The notes under the pieces: generated by a model
Told to the model about the DNA's origin: nothing
The model's input: only the letters and a program-made list of their open reading frames with translations
The model's database searches: none
In this document: positions 25,147 to 38,509 of the stretch, in pieces
Layout of the letters: the number at the start of each line of letters is the position of its first letter
How positions within the stretch are numbered: position 1 is the first letter of the stretch
Position numbers and translations under genes: made by a program
Source: Nomia melanderi
Taxonomy: Eukaryota > Arthropoda > Insecta > Hymenoptera > Halictidae
Length of the DNA: 64,000 nt
Assembly: GCF_051020985.1 (NCBI RefSeq)
Contig: NW_027475145.1
Location: 1,612,001-1,676,000 of the forward strand
Reading direction: 5' to 3'

Positions 25147-25856
25147 GATTCATGCGCTAGGGCCTCCTGCAGACAATGCCCTTTGATTTATTGCGCTATC
25201 TCTAATAGCACCCGCGATATCACCAGATATATATTGGATTCTCCGCTGACCCTGACAGTCCGACCCCATGGGACGGTGGTTTTCTCGGCCCCTGGTGGTC
25301 CGAGGTCGTTCCCGCTGCACAGATTCATGCGCCAGGGCCTTCTGCAGACAATGCACTTTGCTTTATTGCGCTATCTCTAATAGCACCCGAGATATCACCA
25401 GATATATATTGGATTTTTCCTTGACCCTGAGTGTCCGGCCCCATGAGACGGTAGTTTTCTCGGCTCCTGGTGGTCCGAGGTCGTTCCCGCTGCACAGATT
25501 CATGCGCCAGGGCCTCCTACAGACAATGCACTATGTATTATTGCGCTATCTCTAATAGCACCCGAGATATCAACAGATATATATTGCATTTTTCCCTGAC
25601 CCTGACAGTCCGGCCCCATGTGTCGATGGTTTTCTCGGTCCCTCGTGGTCCGAGGTCGATCCCGCTGCACAGATTCATGCGCCAGGGCCCCCTGCATATA
25701 ATTTACTTTGATTTATTGCGCTATCTGTAATAGCACCCGAGATATCAACAGATACTTATTGGGTTTTTCCCTGACCCTGAGCGTCCGACTCCATGAAACG
25801 GTGGTTTTCTCTGCCCCTGGTGGTCCGAGGTCGTTCCCGCTGCACAGATTCATGCG
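25147..25856. repeat. Four-monomer block, copy 2 (shift 1,225 bp)
   Basis: Follows 23,922-24,631 closely. Differences seen are CACTATGTATTATTGC for CACTATGGATTATTGC and GAGCGTCCGACTCC for GAGGGTCCGACTCC. The related block near 39,520-40,030 carries GAGCGTCC as in copy 2 but CACTATGGATTATTGC as in copy 1, so it is a mosaic of the two. Confidence 0.8.
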
Positions 25857-27908
25857 CCACGGCCTCCTGCAGACAATGCACTTAGGTTTATTGCGCTATC
25901 TGTAATAGCACACGAGATATCACCAGATATATATTGGATTCTTCGCTGACCCTGACAGTGCGACCCCATGGGACGGTGGTTGTCTCGGCCCCTGGTGGTC
26001 CGAGGTCGTTCCCGCTGCACAGATTCATGCGCCACGGCGTCCTGCAGACAACGCACTTTGATTTATTGCGCTATCTCTAATAGCACCCGAGATATCACCA
26101 GATATATATTGGATTGTTCCCTGACCCTGTGTGTCCGGCCCCATGTGACGGTAGTTTTCTCGGCCCCTGGTGGTCCGAGGTCGTTCCCGCTGCACAGATT
26201 CATGCGCCAGGGCCCCCTGCAGATAATTCACTTTGATTTATTGCGCTATCCCCAATAGCACCCGAGATATCACCAGATAAATATTGGATTTTTCTCTGAC
26301 CCTGACAGTCCGGCCCCATGTGACGGTGATTTTCTCGGCCCCTCGTGGTCCGAGGTCGATCCCGCTGCACAGATTCATGCGCTAGGGCCTCCTGCAGACA
26401 ATGCACTTCGATTTATTGGACTATCTGTAATAGCACCCGAGATATCACCAGATATATATTGGATTTTTCCCTGAGCCTGACAGTCAGGCCCCATGAGACG
26501 GTGATTTTCTCGGCCCCTGGTGGTCCGAGGTCGTTCCCGATGCACAGATTCATGTGCCAGGGCCTCCTGCAGACAATGCACTTTGATTTATTTCGCTATC
26601 CCTAATAGCACCCGAGATGTCACCAGATATATATTGGATTTTTCCCTGACCCTGACAGTCCGGCCCCATGAGACGGTGATTTTCTCGGCCCCTGGTGGTC
26701 CGAGGTGGATCCCGCTGCACAGATTCATGCGCCAGGGCCCCCTGCAGATAATTCACTTTGATTTATTGCGCTATCTCTAATAGCACCCGAGATATCACCA
26801 GATATATATTGGATTTTTCCCTCACCCTGACAGTCCGGCCCCATGAGACGGTGATTTTCTCGGCCCCTGGTGGTCCGAGGTCGTTCCCGCTGCACAGATT
26901 CATGTGCCGGGGCATCCTGCAGACAATGCACTTTGATTTATTTCGCTATCCCTAATAGCACCCGAGATATCACCAGATATATATTGGATTTTTCCCTGAC
27001 CCTGACAGTCCGGCCCCATGAGACGGTGATTTTCTCGGCCCCTGGTGGTCCGAGGTCGATCCCGCTGCACAGATTCATGCGCCAGGGCCTCCTACAGACA
27101 ATGCACTTTGATTTATTGCGCTATCTCTAATAGCACCCGAGATATCACCAGGTATATATTGGATTTTTCCTTGACCCTGACAGTCCGGCCCCATGTGTCG
27201 ATGGTTTTCTCGGTCCCTCGTGGTCCGAGGTCGATCCCGCTGCACAGATTCATGCGCCAGGGCCCCCTGCAGACAATGCAATTTGATTTATATCGCAATC
27301 CCTAATAGCACCCGAGACATCACCAGATATATATTCGATTCTCCGCTGACCCTGACAGTCCGACCCCATGGGACGGTGGTTTTCTCGGCCCCTGGTGGTC
27401 CGAGGTCGTTCCCGCTGCACAGATTCATGCGCCAGGGCCTCCTGCAGACAATGCACTTTGATTTATTTCGCTATCTCTAATAGCACCCGAGATATCACCA
27501 GATATATATTGGATTTTTCTTTGACCCTGACAGTCAGGCCCCATGTGTCGATGGTGTTCTCGGTCCCTCGTGGTCCGAGGTCGATCCTGCTGCACAGATT
27601 CATGCGCCAGGGCCCCCTGCAGATATTTCACTTTGATTTATTGCGCTATCTATAATAGCACCCGAGATATGGCCTGATATATATTGGATTGTTCCCTGAC
27701 CCTGTGTGTCCGGCCCCATGAGACGGTGATTTTCTCGGCCCCTGGTGGTCCGAGGTCGATCCCGCTGCACAGATTCATGCGCCAGGGCCTCCTACAGACA
27801 ATGCACTTTGATTTATTGCGCTATCTCTAATAGCACCCGAGATATCACCAGATATATATTGGATTTTTCCTTGACCCTGACAGTCCGGCCCCATGTGTCG
27901 ATGGTTTT

Positions 27909-27929
27909 CTCGGTCCCTCGTGGTCCGAG
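27909..27929. other. The same dyad in a class T monomer
   Basis: Class T has different bases here (T at position 6, CTCGT in the loop) but keeps the geometry: CTCGG pairs with CCGAG, then a T·T mismatch, then CC with GG and a 5-nt loop. Conservation of the arms while loop and mismatch change is the reason to list it. Confidence 0.65.
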
Positions 27930-28180
27930 GTCGATCCCGCTGCACAGATTCATGCGCCAGGGCCCCCTGCAGACAATGCACTTTGGTTTATTGCGCTATC
28001 TCTAATAGCACCCGAGATATCACCAGATATATATTGGATTTTTCCCTGACCCTGAGTTTCCGGCCGCATGAAACGGTAGTTTTCTCGGTCCCTCGTGGTC
28101 CGAGGTCGGTCCCGCTGCACAGATTCATGCGCCAGGGCCCCCTGCAGATAATTCATTTTGGTTTATTGCGCTATCTGTAA

Positions 28181-28355
28181 TGGCACCCGAGATATCACCA
28201 GATATATGCTGTATTTTTACATGACCTTGGGTGACGGATACCGAATATCTGTAATTTTCTCTGCCCCTGGTGGTCCGAGGTCGTTCCCGCTGCACAGATT
28301 CATGCGCCAGGGCCTCCTGCAGATAAGTCACTTTGGTTTATCGCGCTATCTCTAA
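28181..28355. repeat. Class X monomer beginning TGGCACCC
   Basis: Has TGCTGTATTTTTACATG, GGTGACGGATACCG and TTTTCTCTGCCCCTGG. The last two are shared with the near-edge copy at 60,738. Confidence 0.85.
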
Positions 28356-31300
28356 TAGCACCCGAGATATCACCAGATATATATTGGATTTTTCCCTGAC
28401 CCTGACAGTCCGACAACATGAGACGCTGGTTTTCTCGGCCCCTGGTGGTCCGAGGTCGTTCCCGCTGCACAGATTTATGCGGCAGGGCCTCCTGCAGACA
28501 ATGCACTTTGATTTATTGCGCTATCTGTAATAGCACCCGCGATATCACCAGATATATATTGGATTTTTCCCTGACCCTGACATTCCGACAACATGAGACG
28601 GTGGTTTTCTAGGCCCCTGGTGGTCCGAGGTCATTCCCGCTGCACAGATTCATGCGCCAGGGCCTCCTGCAGACAATGCACTTTGGTTTATTGCGCTATC
28701 TCTAATAGCACCGGAGATATCACCAGATATATATTGGATTTTTCCCTGACCCTGACAGTCCGGCCCCATGAGACGGTGATTTTCTCGGCCCCTGGTGGTC
28801 CGAGGTCGATCCCGCTGCAAAGACTCATGCGCCAGGGCCTTCTACAGTCAATGCAGTCTGATTTATTGAGCTACCTGTAATAGCACCCGAGATATCACCA
28901 GATATATATTGAATTTTTCCCTGACCCTGAGTGTCCGACCCCATGAGACGGTGGTTTTCTCATCCCCTGGTGGTCCGAGGTCGTTCCCGCTGCACAGATT
29001 CATGCGCCAGTGCCTCCTGCACACAATGCACTTTGATTTATTGCGCTATCTCTAATATCACCCGAGATATCACCAGATATATATTGGATTTTTCCCTGAC
29101 CCTGAGTGTCCGACCCCATGAGACGGTGGTTTTCTCGACCCCTGGTGGTCCGAGGTCGTTCCCGCTGCACAGATTCATGCGCCAGTGCCTCCTGCAGACA
29201 ATGCACTTTGATTTATTGCGCTATCTCTAATATCACACGAGATATCACCAGATATATATTGGATTTTTCCCTGACCCTGAGTGTCCGACCCCATGAGACG
29301 GTAATTTTCTAGGCCCCTGGTGGTCCGAGGTAGTTCCTGCTGCACAGATTCATGCGCTAGGGCCTCCTGCAGACAATGCACTTTGATTTATTGCGCTATC
29401 TCTAATAGCACCCGAGATATCTCCAGATATATATTGGATTTTCCCCTGACCCTGAGTGTCCGGCCCGATGAGACGGTGGTTTTCTCGGCCGCTAGTTGTC
29501 CGAGGTAATTCCCCCTGCACAGATTCATGTGCCAGGGCCTCCTGCAGACAATGCACTTTGGTTTATTGCGCTATCTCTAATAGCACCCGAGATATCACCA
29601 GATATATATTGGATTTTTCCCTGACTGTGACAGTCCGGCCCCATGAGACGGTGATTTTCTCGGCCCTTGGTGGTCCGAGGTCGATCCCGCTGCACAGATT
29701 CATGCGCTAGGGCGTCCTGCAGACAATGCACTTTGATTTATTGCGCTATCTCTAATAGCACCCGAGATATCACCAGATATATATTGGATATTTCAGTGAC
29801 CCTGAGTGTTCGACCCCATGAGACGGTGGTTTTCTCGGCACCTGGTTGTCCGAGGTCGTTCCCGCTGCACAGATTCATGCGCCAGGGCCTCCTGCAGACA
29901 ATGCACTTTGACTTATTGCGGAATCTGTAATAGCACCCGAGATATCACCAGATATATATTGCATTTTTCCCTGACCCTGAGTGTCCGACCCCATGTGACG
30001 GTGGTTTTCTCATCCCCTGGTGTTCCGAGGTCGTTCCCGCTGCACAGATTCATGCGCCAGTGCCTCCTGCAGACAATGCACTTTGATTTATTGCGCTATC
30101 TCTAATATCACCCGAGATATCACTAGATATATATTGGATTTTTCCCTGACCCTGAGTGTCCGACCCCATGAAACGGTGGTTTTCTCGACCCCTGGTGGTC
30201 CGTGGTCCTTCCCGTTGCACAGATTCATGCGCTAGGGCCTCCTGCAGACAATGCACTTTGATTTATTGCGCTATCTCTAATAGCACCCGAGATATCACCA
30301 GATATATATTGGATATTTCAGTGACCCTGAGTGTTCGACCCCATGAGACGGTGGTTTTCTCGGCACCTGGTGGTCCGAGGTCGTTCCCGCTGCACAGATT
30401 GATGCGCCAGGGCCTCCTGCAGACAATGCACTTTGACTTATTGCGGAATCTGTAATAGCACCCGAGATATCACCAGATATATATTGGATTTTTCCCTGAC
30501 CCTGAGTGACCGACCCCATGAGACGGTGGTTTTCTCGGCCCCTGGTGGTCCGAGGTCGTTCCCGCTGCACAGATTCATGCGCCAGGGCCTCCTGCAGACA
30601 ATGCACTTTGGTTTATTGCGCTATCTCTAATTGCACCCGAGATATCACCAGATATATATTGGATTTTTCCCTGACCCTGAGTGTCCGACCCCATGAGACG
30701 GTGGTTTTCTCGACCCCTGGTGGTCCGAGGTCGTTCCTGCTGCACAGATTCATGCGCCAGTGCCTCCTGCAGACAATGCACTTTGATTTATTGCGCTATC
30801 TCTAATATCACCCGAGATATCACTAGATATATATTGGATTTTTCCCTGACCCTGAGTGTCCGACCCCATGAGACGGTGGTTTTCTCGACCCCTGGTGGTC
30901 CGTGGTCCTTCCCGTTGCACAGATTCATGCGCTAGGGCCTCCTGCAGACAATGCACTTTGATTTATTGCGCTATCTCTAATAGCACCCGAGATATCACCA
31001 GATATATATTGGATATTTCAGTGACCCTGAGTGTTCGACCCCATGAGACGGTGGTTTTCTCGGCACCTGGTGGTCCGAGGTCGTTCCCGCTGCACAGATT
31101 CATGCGCCAGGGCCTCCTGCAGACAATGCACTTTGACTTATTGCGGAATCTGTAATAGCACCCGAGATATCACCAGATATATATTGGATTTTTCCCTGAC
31201 CCTGAGTGACCGACCCCATGAGACGGTGGTTTTCTCGGCCCCTGGTGGTCCGAGGTCGTTCCCGCTGCACAGATTCATGCGCCAGGGCCTCCTGCAGACA

Positions 31301-33949
31301 ATGCACTTTGGTTTATTGCGCTATCTCTAATTGCACCCGAGATATCACCAGATATATATTCGATTTTTCCCTGACCCTGAGTGTCCGGCCCCATGAGACG
31401 GTAATTTTCTAGGCCCCTGGTGGTCCGAGGTAGTTCCTGCTGCACAGATTCATGCGCTAGGGCCTCCTGCAGACAATGCACTTTGATTTATTGCGCTATC
31501 TCTAATAGCACCCGAGATATCTCCAGATATATATTGGATTTTCCCCTGACCCTGAGTGTCCGGCCCGATGAGACGGTGGTTTTCTCGGCCGCTAGTTGTC
31601 CGAGGTAATTCCCCCTGCACAGATTCAGGTGCCAGGGCCTCCTATAGATAATTCGCTTGGGTTTATTGCGCTATCTCTAATAGCACCCGAGATATCACCA
31701 GATATATATTGGATTTTTCCCTGACCGTGACAGTCCGGCCCCATGAGACGGTGATTTTCTCGGCCCTTGGTGGTCCGAGGTCGATCCCGCTGCACAGATT
31801 CATGCGCTAGGGCGTCCTGCAGACAATGCGCTTTGATTTATTGCGCTATCTCTAATAGCACCCGAGATATCACCAGATATATACTCGATTTTTCCCTGAC
31901 CCTGACAGTCCGGCCCCATGAGACGGTGTTTTTCTCGGCCCCTGGTTTTCCGAGGTCGTTCCCGCTGCACAGGTTCATGCGCTAGAGCCTCCTGCAGACA
32001 ATGCACTTTGATTTATTGCGCTATCTCTAATAGCACCCGAGATATCACCAGATATATATTGGATATTTCAGTGACCCTGAGTGTCCGACCCCATGAGACG
32101 GTGGTTTTCTCGGCACCTGGTGGTCCGAGGTCGTTCCCGGTGCACAGATTCATGCGCCAAGGCTTCCTGCAGACAATTCACTTTGGTTTATTGCGCTATC
32201 TGTAATAGCACCCGAGATATCACCAGATATATATTGGATTTTTCCCTGACCCTGACAGTCCGGCCCCATGTGTCGGTTGTTTTCTCGGCCCCTGGAGGTC
32301 CGAGGTCGTTCCCACTGCACAGATTCATGCGCTAGGGCCTCCTGCAGACAATGCACTTTGATTTATTGCGCTATCTCTAATATCACCCGAGATATCAAAT
32401 GATATATATTGGATTTTTCCCTGACCCTGAGTGTCCGGCCCCATGAGACGGTGGTTTTCTCGGCCCCTGGTGGTCCGAGGTCGTTCCCGCTGCACAGATT
32501 CATGCGCCAGTGCCTCCTGCAGACAATGCACTTTGATTTATTGCGCTATCTCTAATATCACCCGAGATATCACCAGATATATATTGGATTTTTCCCTGAC
32601 CCTGAGTGAGCCGACCCCATGAGACGGTGGTTTTCTCGACCCCTGGTGGTCCGTGGTCCTTCCCGTTGCACAGATTCATGCGCTAGGGCCTCCTGCAGAC
32701 AATGCACTTTGATTTATTGCGCTATCTCTAATAGCACCCGAGATATCACCAGATACATATTGGATATTTCAGTGACCCTGAGTGTTCGACCCCATGAGAC
32801 GGTGGTTTTCTCGGCACCTGGTGGTCCGAGGTCGTTCCCGCTGCACAGATTCATGCGCCAGGGCCTCCTGCAGACAATGCACTTTGACTTATTGCGGAAT
32901 CTGTAATAGCACCCGAGATATCACCAGATATATATTGGATTTTTCCCTGACCCTGAGTGTCCGACCCCATGTGACGGTGGTTTTCTCATCCCCTGGTGGT
33001 CCGAGGTCGTTCCCGCTGCACAGATTCATGCGCCAGTGCCTCCTGCAGACAATGCACTTTGATTTATTGCGCTATCTCTAATATCACCCGAGATATCACC
33101 AGATATATATTGGATTTTTCCCTGACCCTGAGTGTCCGACCCCATGAGACGGTGATTTTCTCGACCCCTGGTGGTCCGAGGTCGTTCCCGCTGCACAGAT
33201 TCATGCGCCAGTGCCTCCTGCAGACAATGCACTTTGATTTATTGCGCTATCTCTAATATCACCCGAGATATCACCAGATATATATTGGATTTTTCCCTGA
33301 CCCTGAGTGTCCGACCCCATGAGACGGTGGTTTTCTCGACCCCTGGTGGTCTGTGGTCCTTCCCGTTGCACAGATTCATGCGCTAGGGCCTCCTGCAGAC
33401 AATGCACTTTGATTTATTGCGCTATCTCTAATAGCACCCGAGATATCACCAGATATATATTGGATTTTTCCTTGACCCTGAAAGTCCGGCCCCATATGTC
33501 GATGGTTTCTCGGTCCCTCGTGGTCCGAGGTCGTTCCCGCTGCACAGATTCATGCGCCAGGGCCTCCCACAGACAATGCACTTTAATTTATTGCGCTATC
33601 TGTAATAGAACCCGAGATATCTCCAGATTTATATTGGATTTTTCCCTGACCCTGAGTGTCCGTCCCCATGAGACGGTGATTTTCTCGACCCCTGGTGGTC
33701 CGAGGTCGTTCCCGCTGCACAGATTCATGCGCCAGTGCCTCCTGCAGACAATGCACTTTGATTTATTGCGCTATCTCTAATATCACCCGAGATATCACCA
33801 GATATATATTGGATTTTTCCCTGACCCTGAGTGTCCGACCCCATGAGACGGTGGTTTTCTCGACCCCTGGTGGTCTGTGGTCCTTCCCGTTGCACAGATT
33901 CATGCGCTAGGGCCTCCTGCAGACAATGCACTTTGATTTATTGCGCTAT

Positions 33950-35022
33950 CTCTAATAGCACCCGAGATATCACCAGATATATATTGTATTTTTCCCTGAC
34001 CCTGAGTGACCGGCCCCATGTTTCGGTGGTTTTCTCGACCCCTGGTGGTCCGAGATCTATCCCGCTGAACAAATTCATGCGTCTGGGCTTCCTGCAGACA
34101 ATTCACTTTGGTTTATTGCGCTATCTCTAATAGCACCCGAGATATCACCAGATATATATTGGATTTTTCCCTGACCCTGAATGTCCGGCCCAGTGAGACG
34201 GTAGTTTCCTCGGCCCCTGGTGGTCCGAGGTCGTTCCCGCTGCACAGATTCATGCGCCAGGGCATCCTACAGACAATGCACTTTGATTTATTGCGCTATC
34301 TGTAACAGCACCCGAGATATCACCATATATATATTGGATTTTTCCCTGACCCTGAGTGACCGACCGCATGGGACGGTGGTTTTCTCAGCCCCTGGTGGTC
34401 CGGGGTCGTTCCCGCTGCACAGATTCATGCGCTAGGGCCTCCTGGAGACAATGCACTTTGATTTATTGCGCTATCTCTAATAGTACCCGAGATATCACCA
34501 GATATATATATTGGATTTTTCCCTGACCCTGACAGACCGGTCCCATGAGACGGTAATTTTCTCGGCCCCTGGTGGTCCGAGGTAGTTCCTGCTGCACAGA
34601 TTCATTCGCCAGTGCCTCCTACAGACAATGCACTTTGATTTTTTGCGCTATCTCTAATAGCACTCGAGATATCACCAGATATATATTGGATTTTTCAGTG
34701 ACCCTGACAGTCCGGCCCCATGGGTCGATGGTTTTCTCGGTCCCCCGTGGTCCGAGGTCGATCCCGCAGAACAGATTCATGCGCCAAGGCTTCCTGCAGA
34801 CAGTTCACTTTGGTTTATTGCGCTATCTGTAATAGCACCCGAGATATCACCAGATATATATTGAATTTTTCCCTGACCCTGACAGTCCGGCCCCATGAGA
34901 CGGTGGTTTTCTCGGCCCCTGGTGGTCCGAGGTCGGTCACGCTGCACAGATTCATGCGCCAGTGCCTCCTGCAGACAATGCACTTTGATTTATTGCGCTA
35001 TCTCTAATATCACCCGAGATAT
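33950..35022. repeat. 7-monomer-spaced duplication, copy 1 (shift about 1,227 bp)
   Basis: Shares with 35,177-36,249 the markers ATTGTATTTTTCCC, CCATGTTTCGGTGG, GCTGAACAAATTCATGCGTC, CCGGCCCAGTGAGACGG, GGTCCGGGGTCG, the 2-bp gain GATATATATATTGG, GACCGGTCCCATGAG and CCATGGGTCGATGG. Limits are set by CTCCAGATTTATATTGG at the right end of this copy against CACCAGATATATATTGG in the other. Confidence 0.8.
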
Positions 35023-35176
35023 CTCCAGATTTATATTGGATTTTTCCCTGACCCTGAGTGTCCGACCCCATGAGACGGTGGTTTTCTCGACCCCTGGTGG
35101 TCCGAGGTCGTTCCCGCTGCACAAATTCATGCGCCAGGGCCTCCTGCAGACAATGCACTTTGATTTACTCCGCTAT

Positions 35177-36249
35177 CTCTAATAGCACCCGAGATATCAC
35201 CAGATATATATTGTATTTTTCCCTGACCCTGAGTGACCGGCCCCATGTTTCGGTGGTTTTCTCGACCCCTGGTGGTCCGAGATCTATCCCGCTGAACAAA
35301 TTCATGCGTCTGGGCTTCCTGCAGACAATTCACTTTGGTTTATTGCGCTATCTCTAATAGCACCCGAGATATCACCAGATATATATTGGATTTTTCCCTG
35401 ACCCTGAGTGTCCGGCCCAGTGAGACGGTAGTTTCCTCGGCCCCTGGTGGTCCGAGGTCGTTCCCGCTGCACAGATTCATGCGCCAGGGCATCCTACAGA
35501 CAATGCACTTTGATTTATTGCGCTATCTGTAACAGCACCCGAGATATCACCAGATATATATTGGATTTTTCCCTGACCCTGAGTGACCGACCGCATGAGA
35601 CGGTGGTTTTCTCAGCCCCTGGTGGTCCGGGGTCGTTCCCGCTGCACAGATTCATGCGCTAGGGCCTCCTGGAGACAATGCACTTTGATTTATTGCGCTA
35701 TCTCTAATAGTACCCGAGATATCACCAGATATATATATTGGATTTTTCCCTGACCCTGACAGACCGGTCCCATGAGACGGTAATTTTCTCGGCCCCTGGT
35801 TGTCCGAGGTAGTTCCTGCTGCACAGATTCATTCGCCAGTGCCTCCTACAGACAATGCAATTTGATTTTTTGCGCTATCTCTAATAGCACACGAGATATC
35901 ACCAGATATATATTGGATTTTTCAGTGACCCTGACAGTCCGGCCCCATGGGTCGATGGTTTTCTCGGTCCCCCGTGGTCCGAGGTCGATCCCGCTGAACA
36001 GATTCATGCGCCAAGGCTTCCTGCAGACAATTCACTTTGGTTTATTGCGCTATCTGTAATAGCACCCGAGATATCACCAGATATATATTGAATTTTTCCC
36101 TGACCCTGACAGTCCGGCCCCATGAGACGGTGGTTTTCTCGGCCCCTGGTGGTCCGAGGTCGGTCACGCTGCACAGATTCATGCGCCAGTGCCTCCTGCA
36201 GACAATGCACTTTGATTTATTGCGCTATCTCTAATATCACCCGAGATAT
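35177..36249. repeat. 7-monomer-spaced duplication, copy 2
   Basis: Partner of 33,950-35,022, with a few substitutions (CTGGTTGTCCGAGG near 35,797; ATGCAATTTGATTTTTTGC near 35,858). The super-duplicated partner near 55.3-56.2 kb has only one copy. The doubling arose after the super-duplication, or one copy was deleted on the right. The right copy also has its own one-base deletion (GTCTGGGATCCTGCAG near 55,440). Confidence 0.8.
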
Positions 36250-37634
36250 CACCAGATATATATTGGATTTTTCCCTGACCCTGAGTGTCCGTCCCCATGA
36301 GACGGTGGTTTTCTCGGCCCCTGGTGGTCCGAGGTCGTTCCCGCTGCACAGATTCATGCGCCAGTGCCTCCTGCGGACAATGCACTTTGATTTATTGCGC
36401 TATCTCTAATATCACCCGAGATGTCACCAGATATATATTGGATTTTTCCCTGACCCTGAGTGTCCGACCCCATGAGACGGTGGTTTTCTCGACCCCTGGT
36501 GGTCCGAGATCGTTCCCGCTGCACAGATTCATGCGCCAGGGCCTCCTATAGATAATTCACTTTGGTTTATTGAGCTATCTCTAATAGCACCCGAGATATC
36601 ACCAGATATATATTGGATTTTTCCCTGACCGTGACAGTCCGGCCCCATGAGACGGTGGTTTTCTCGACCCCTGGTGGTCCGAGGTCGTTCCCGCTGCACA
36701 GATTCATGCGCCAGGGCCTCCTATAGATAATTCACTTTGGTTTATTGCGCTATCTCTAATAGCACCCGAGATATCACCAGATATATATTGGATTTTTCCC
36801 TGACCGTGACAGTCCGGCCCCATGAGACGGTGATTTTCTCGGCCCCTGGTGGTCCGAGGTCGTTCCCGCTGCACAGATTCATGCGCCAGGGCCTCCTATA
36901 GATAATTCACTTTGGTTTATTGCGCTATCTGTAATAGCACCCGAGATATCACTAGATTTATATTGGATTTTTCCCTGAGCCTGAGTGTCCGACCCCATGA
37001 GACGGTGGTTTTCTCGACCCCTGGTGGTCCGAGATCGTTCCCGCTGCACAGATTCATGCGCCAGGGCCACCTGCAGACAATGCACTTTGATTTATTGCGC
37101 TATATCTAATAGCACCCGAGATATGACCAGATATATATTGGATTTTTCCCTGACCCTCAGTGTCCGACCCCATGAGACGGTGGTTTTCTCGACCCCTGGT
37201 GGTCCGAGTTCGTTCCCGCTGCACAGCTTCATGCGCCAGGGCCTCCTGCAGAAAATGCACTTTGATTTATTGCGCTATCTGTAATAGCACCCGAGATATC
37301 ACAAGATTTATATTGGATTTTTCCCTGACCCTGACAGTCCGGCCCCATGAGACGGTGGTTTTCTCGGTCCCTGGTGGTCCGAGGTCGTTCCCGCTGCACA
37401 GATTCATGCGCCAGTGCCTCCTGTAGACAATGCACTTTGATTTATTTCGCTATCTCTAATAGCACCCGAGATATCACCAGATATATATTGGATTTTCCCC
37501 TGACCCTGACAGTCCGGCCCCATGAGACGGTAGTTTTCTCGGCCCCTGGTGGTCCGAGGTCGATCCCGCTGCACAGATTCATGCGCCAGGGCCTCCTATA
37601 GATATATAACTTTGGTTTATTGCGCTATCTGTAA

Positions 37635-37809
37635 TAGCACCCGAGATTTCACCAGATATATGATGGATTTTTACATGACCTTGGGTGACGGATTCCTAAT
37701 ATCTGTAATTTTCTCGGCGCCTGGTTTTCCGAGGTCGTTCCCGCTGCACAGATTCATGCGCCAGGGCCTCCTGCAGACAATGCACTTTGATTTATTTCGC
37801 TATCTCTAA
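37635..37809. repeat. Class X monomer at the right end of the left super-copy
   Basis: Marked by GAGATTTCACC, ATATGATGGATTTTTAC, GGATTCCTAATATC and CTGGTTTTCCGAGG. The same marks recur at 57,413. Identity with that copy stops at 37,741, inside this monomer. Confidence 0.85.
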
Positions 37810-38058
37810 TAGCACCCGAGATATCACCAGATATATATTGGCTTTTTCTTTGACCCTGACAGTCAGGCCCCATGTGTCGATGGTGTTCTCGGTCCCTCGT
37901 GGTCCGAGGTCGATCCTGCTGCACAGATTCATGCGCCAGGGCCCCCTGCAGATATTTCACTTTGATTTATTGCGCTATCTCTAATAGCACCCGAGATATC
38001 ACCAGATATATATTGCATTTTTCCCTGACCCTGACAGTCCGGCCCCATGAGACGGTGA
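37742..38058. repeat. Short stretch between the two super-duplication copies
   Basis: About 1.8 monomers. About 37,742-37,985 matches 27,413-27,656 (shift 10,329 bp), sharing CTTTGACCCTGACAGTCAGG, GATGGTGTTCTCGG, GATCCTGCTGCAC and GCAGATATTTCAC. Those markers are absent from the right copy at the expected place, so this piece was either left at the junction or copied in. Confidence 0.65.
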
Positions 38059-38509
38059 TTTTCTCGGCCCCTGGTGGTCCGAGGTCGTTCCCGCTGCACA
38101 GATTCATGCGCCAGGGCCCCCTGCAGATAATTCACTTTGGTTTAGTGCGCTACCTGTAAGAGCACCCGATATATCACCAGATATATATTGGATTTTTCCC
38201 TGACCCTGACAGTCCGGCCCCATGAGACGGTGATTTTCTCGGCCCCTGGTGGTCCGAGGTCAATCCCGCTGCAGAGATTCATGCGCCAGGGCCCCCTACA
38301 GACAATGCACTTTGGTTTATTGCGCTATCTCTAATAGCACCCGAGATATCACCAGATATGTATTGGACTTTTCCCTGACCCTGACAGTCCGGCCCCATGA
38401 GACGGTGATTTTATCGGCCCCTGGTGGTCCGAGGTCGTCCCCGATGCACAGATTCATGCGCCATGGCCTCCTACAGACAATGCACTTTGGTTTATTGCGC
38501 TATCTCAAA

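Larger units (their letters stand above)
29053..36420. repeat. TATCACC-monomer domain, left copy
   Basis: Many monomers here start TATCACCCGAG instead of TAGCACCCGAG and carry CTCGACCCCTGG and GCGCCAGTGCCTCC. Interspersed derived monomers have GTGGTCCTTCCCGTTGCAC, GATATTTCAGTGACCC, TTATTGCGGAATCTG, or TAGGCCCCTGG with GGTAGTTCCTGCTGC. Along with substitutions, one-base changes (CTGAGTGAGCCGACC near 32,607; GATGGTTTCTCGG near 33,501) and a 2-bp gain (GATATATATATTGG near 34,505 and 35,733) act as markers for tracing copies. Confidence 0.75.
20730..37741. repeat. Super-duplication, left copy (about 17.0 kb)
   Basis: Blocks in this span recur in the same order in 38,059-57,519. Examples: 20.77-21.95 with 38.10-39.07 kb (shift 17,329); 24.25-25.0 with 39.65-40.4 (15,403); 26.3-26.7 with 41.0-41.4 (14,703); 28.8 with 41.4 (12,603); 29.2-30.2 with 43.9-44.8 (14,704) and 46.3-47.2 (17,155); 31.2-32.7 with 52.9-54.4 (21,705); 33.8-34.8 with 55.2-56.1 (about 21,356); 36.4-37.7 with 56.2-57.5 (19,778). 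Changing shifts show later gains and losses. Left-copy-only sequence includes much of 26.7-28.6 kb and the second half of the 34-36 kb duplication. Confidence 0.75.
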
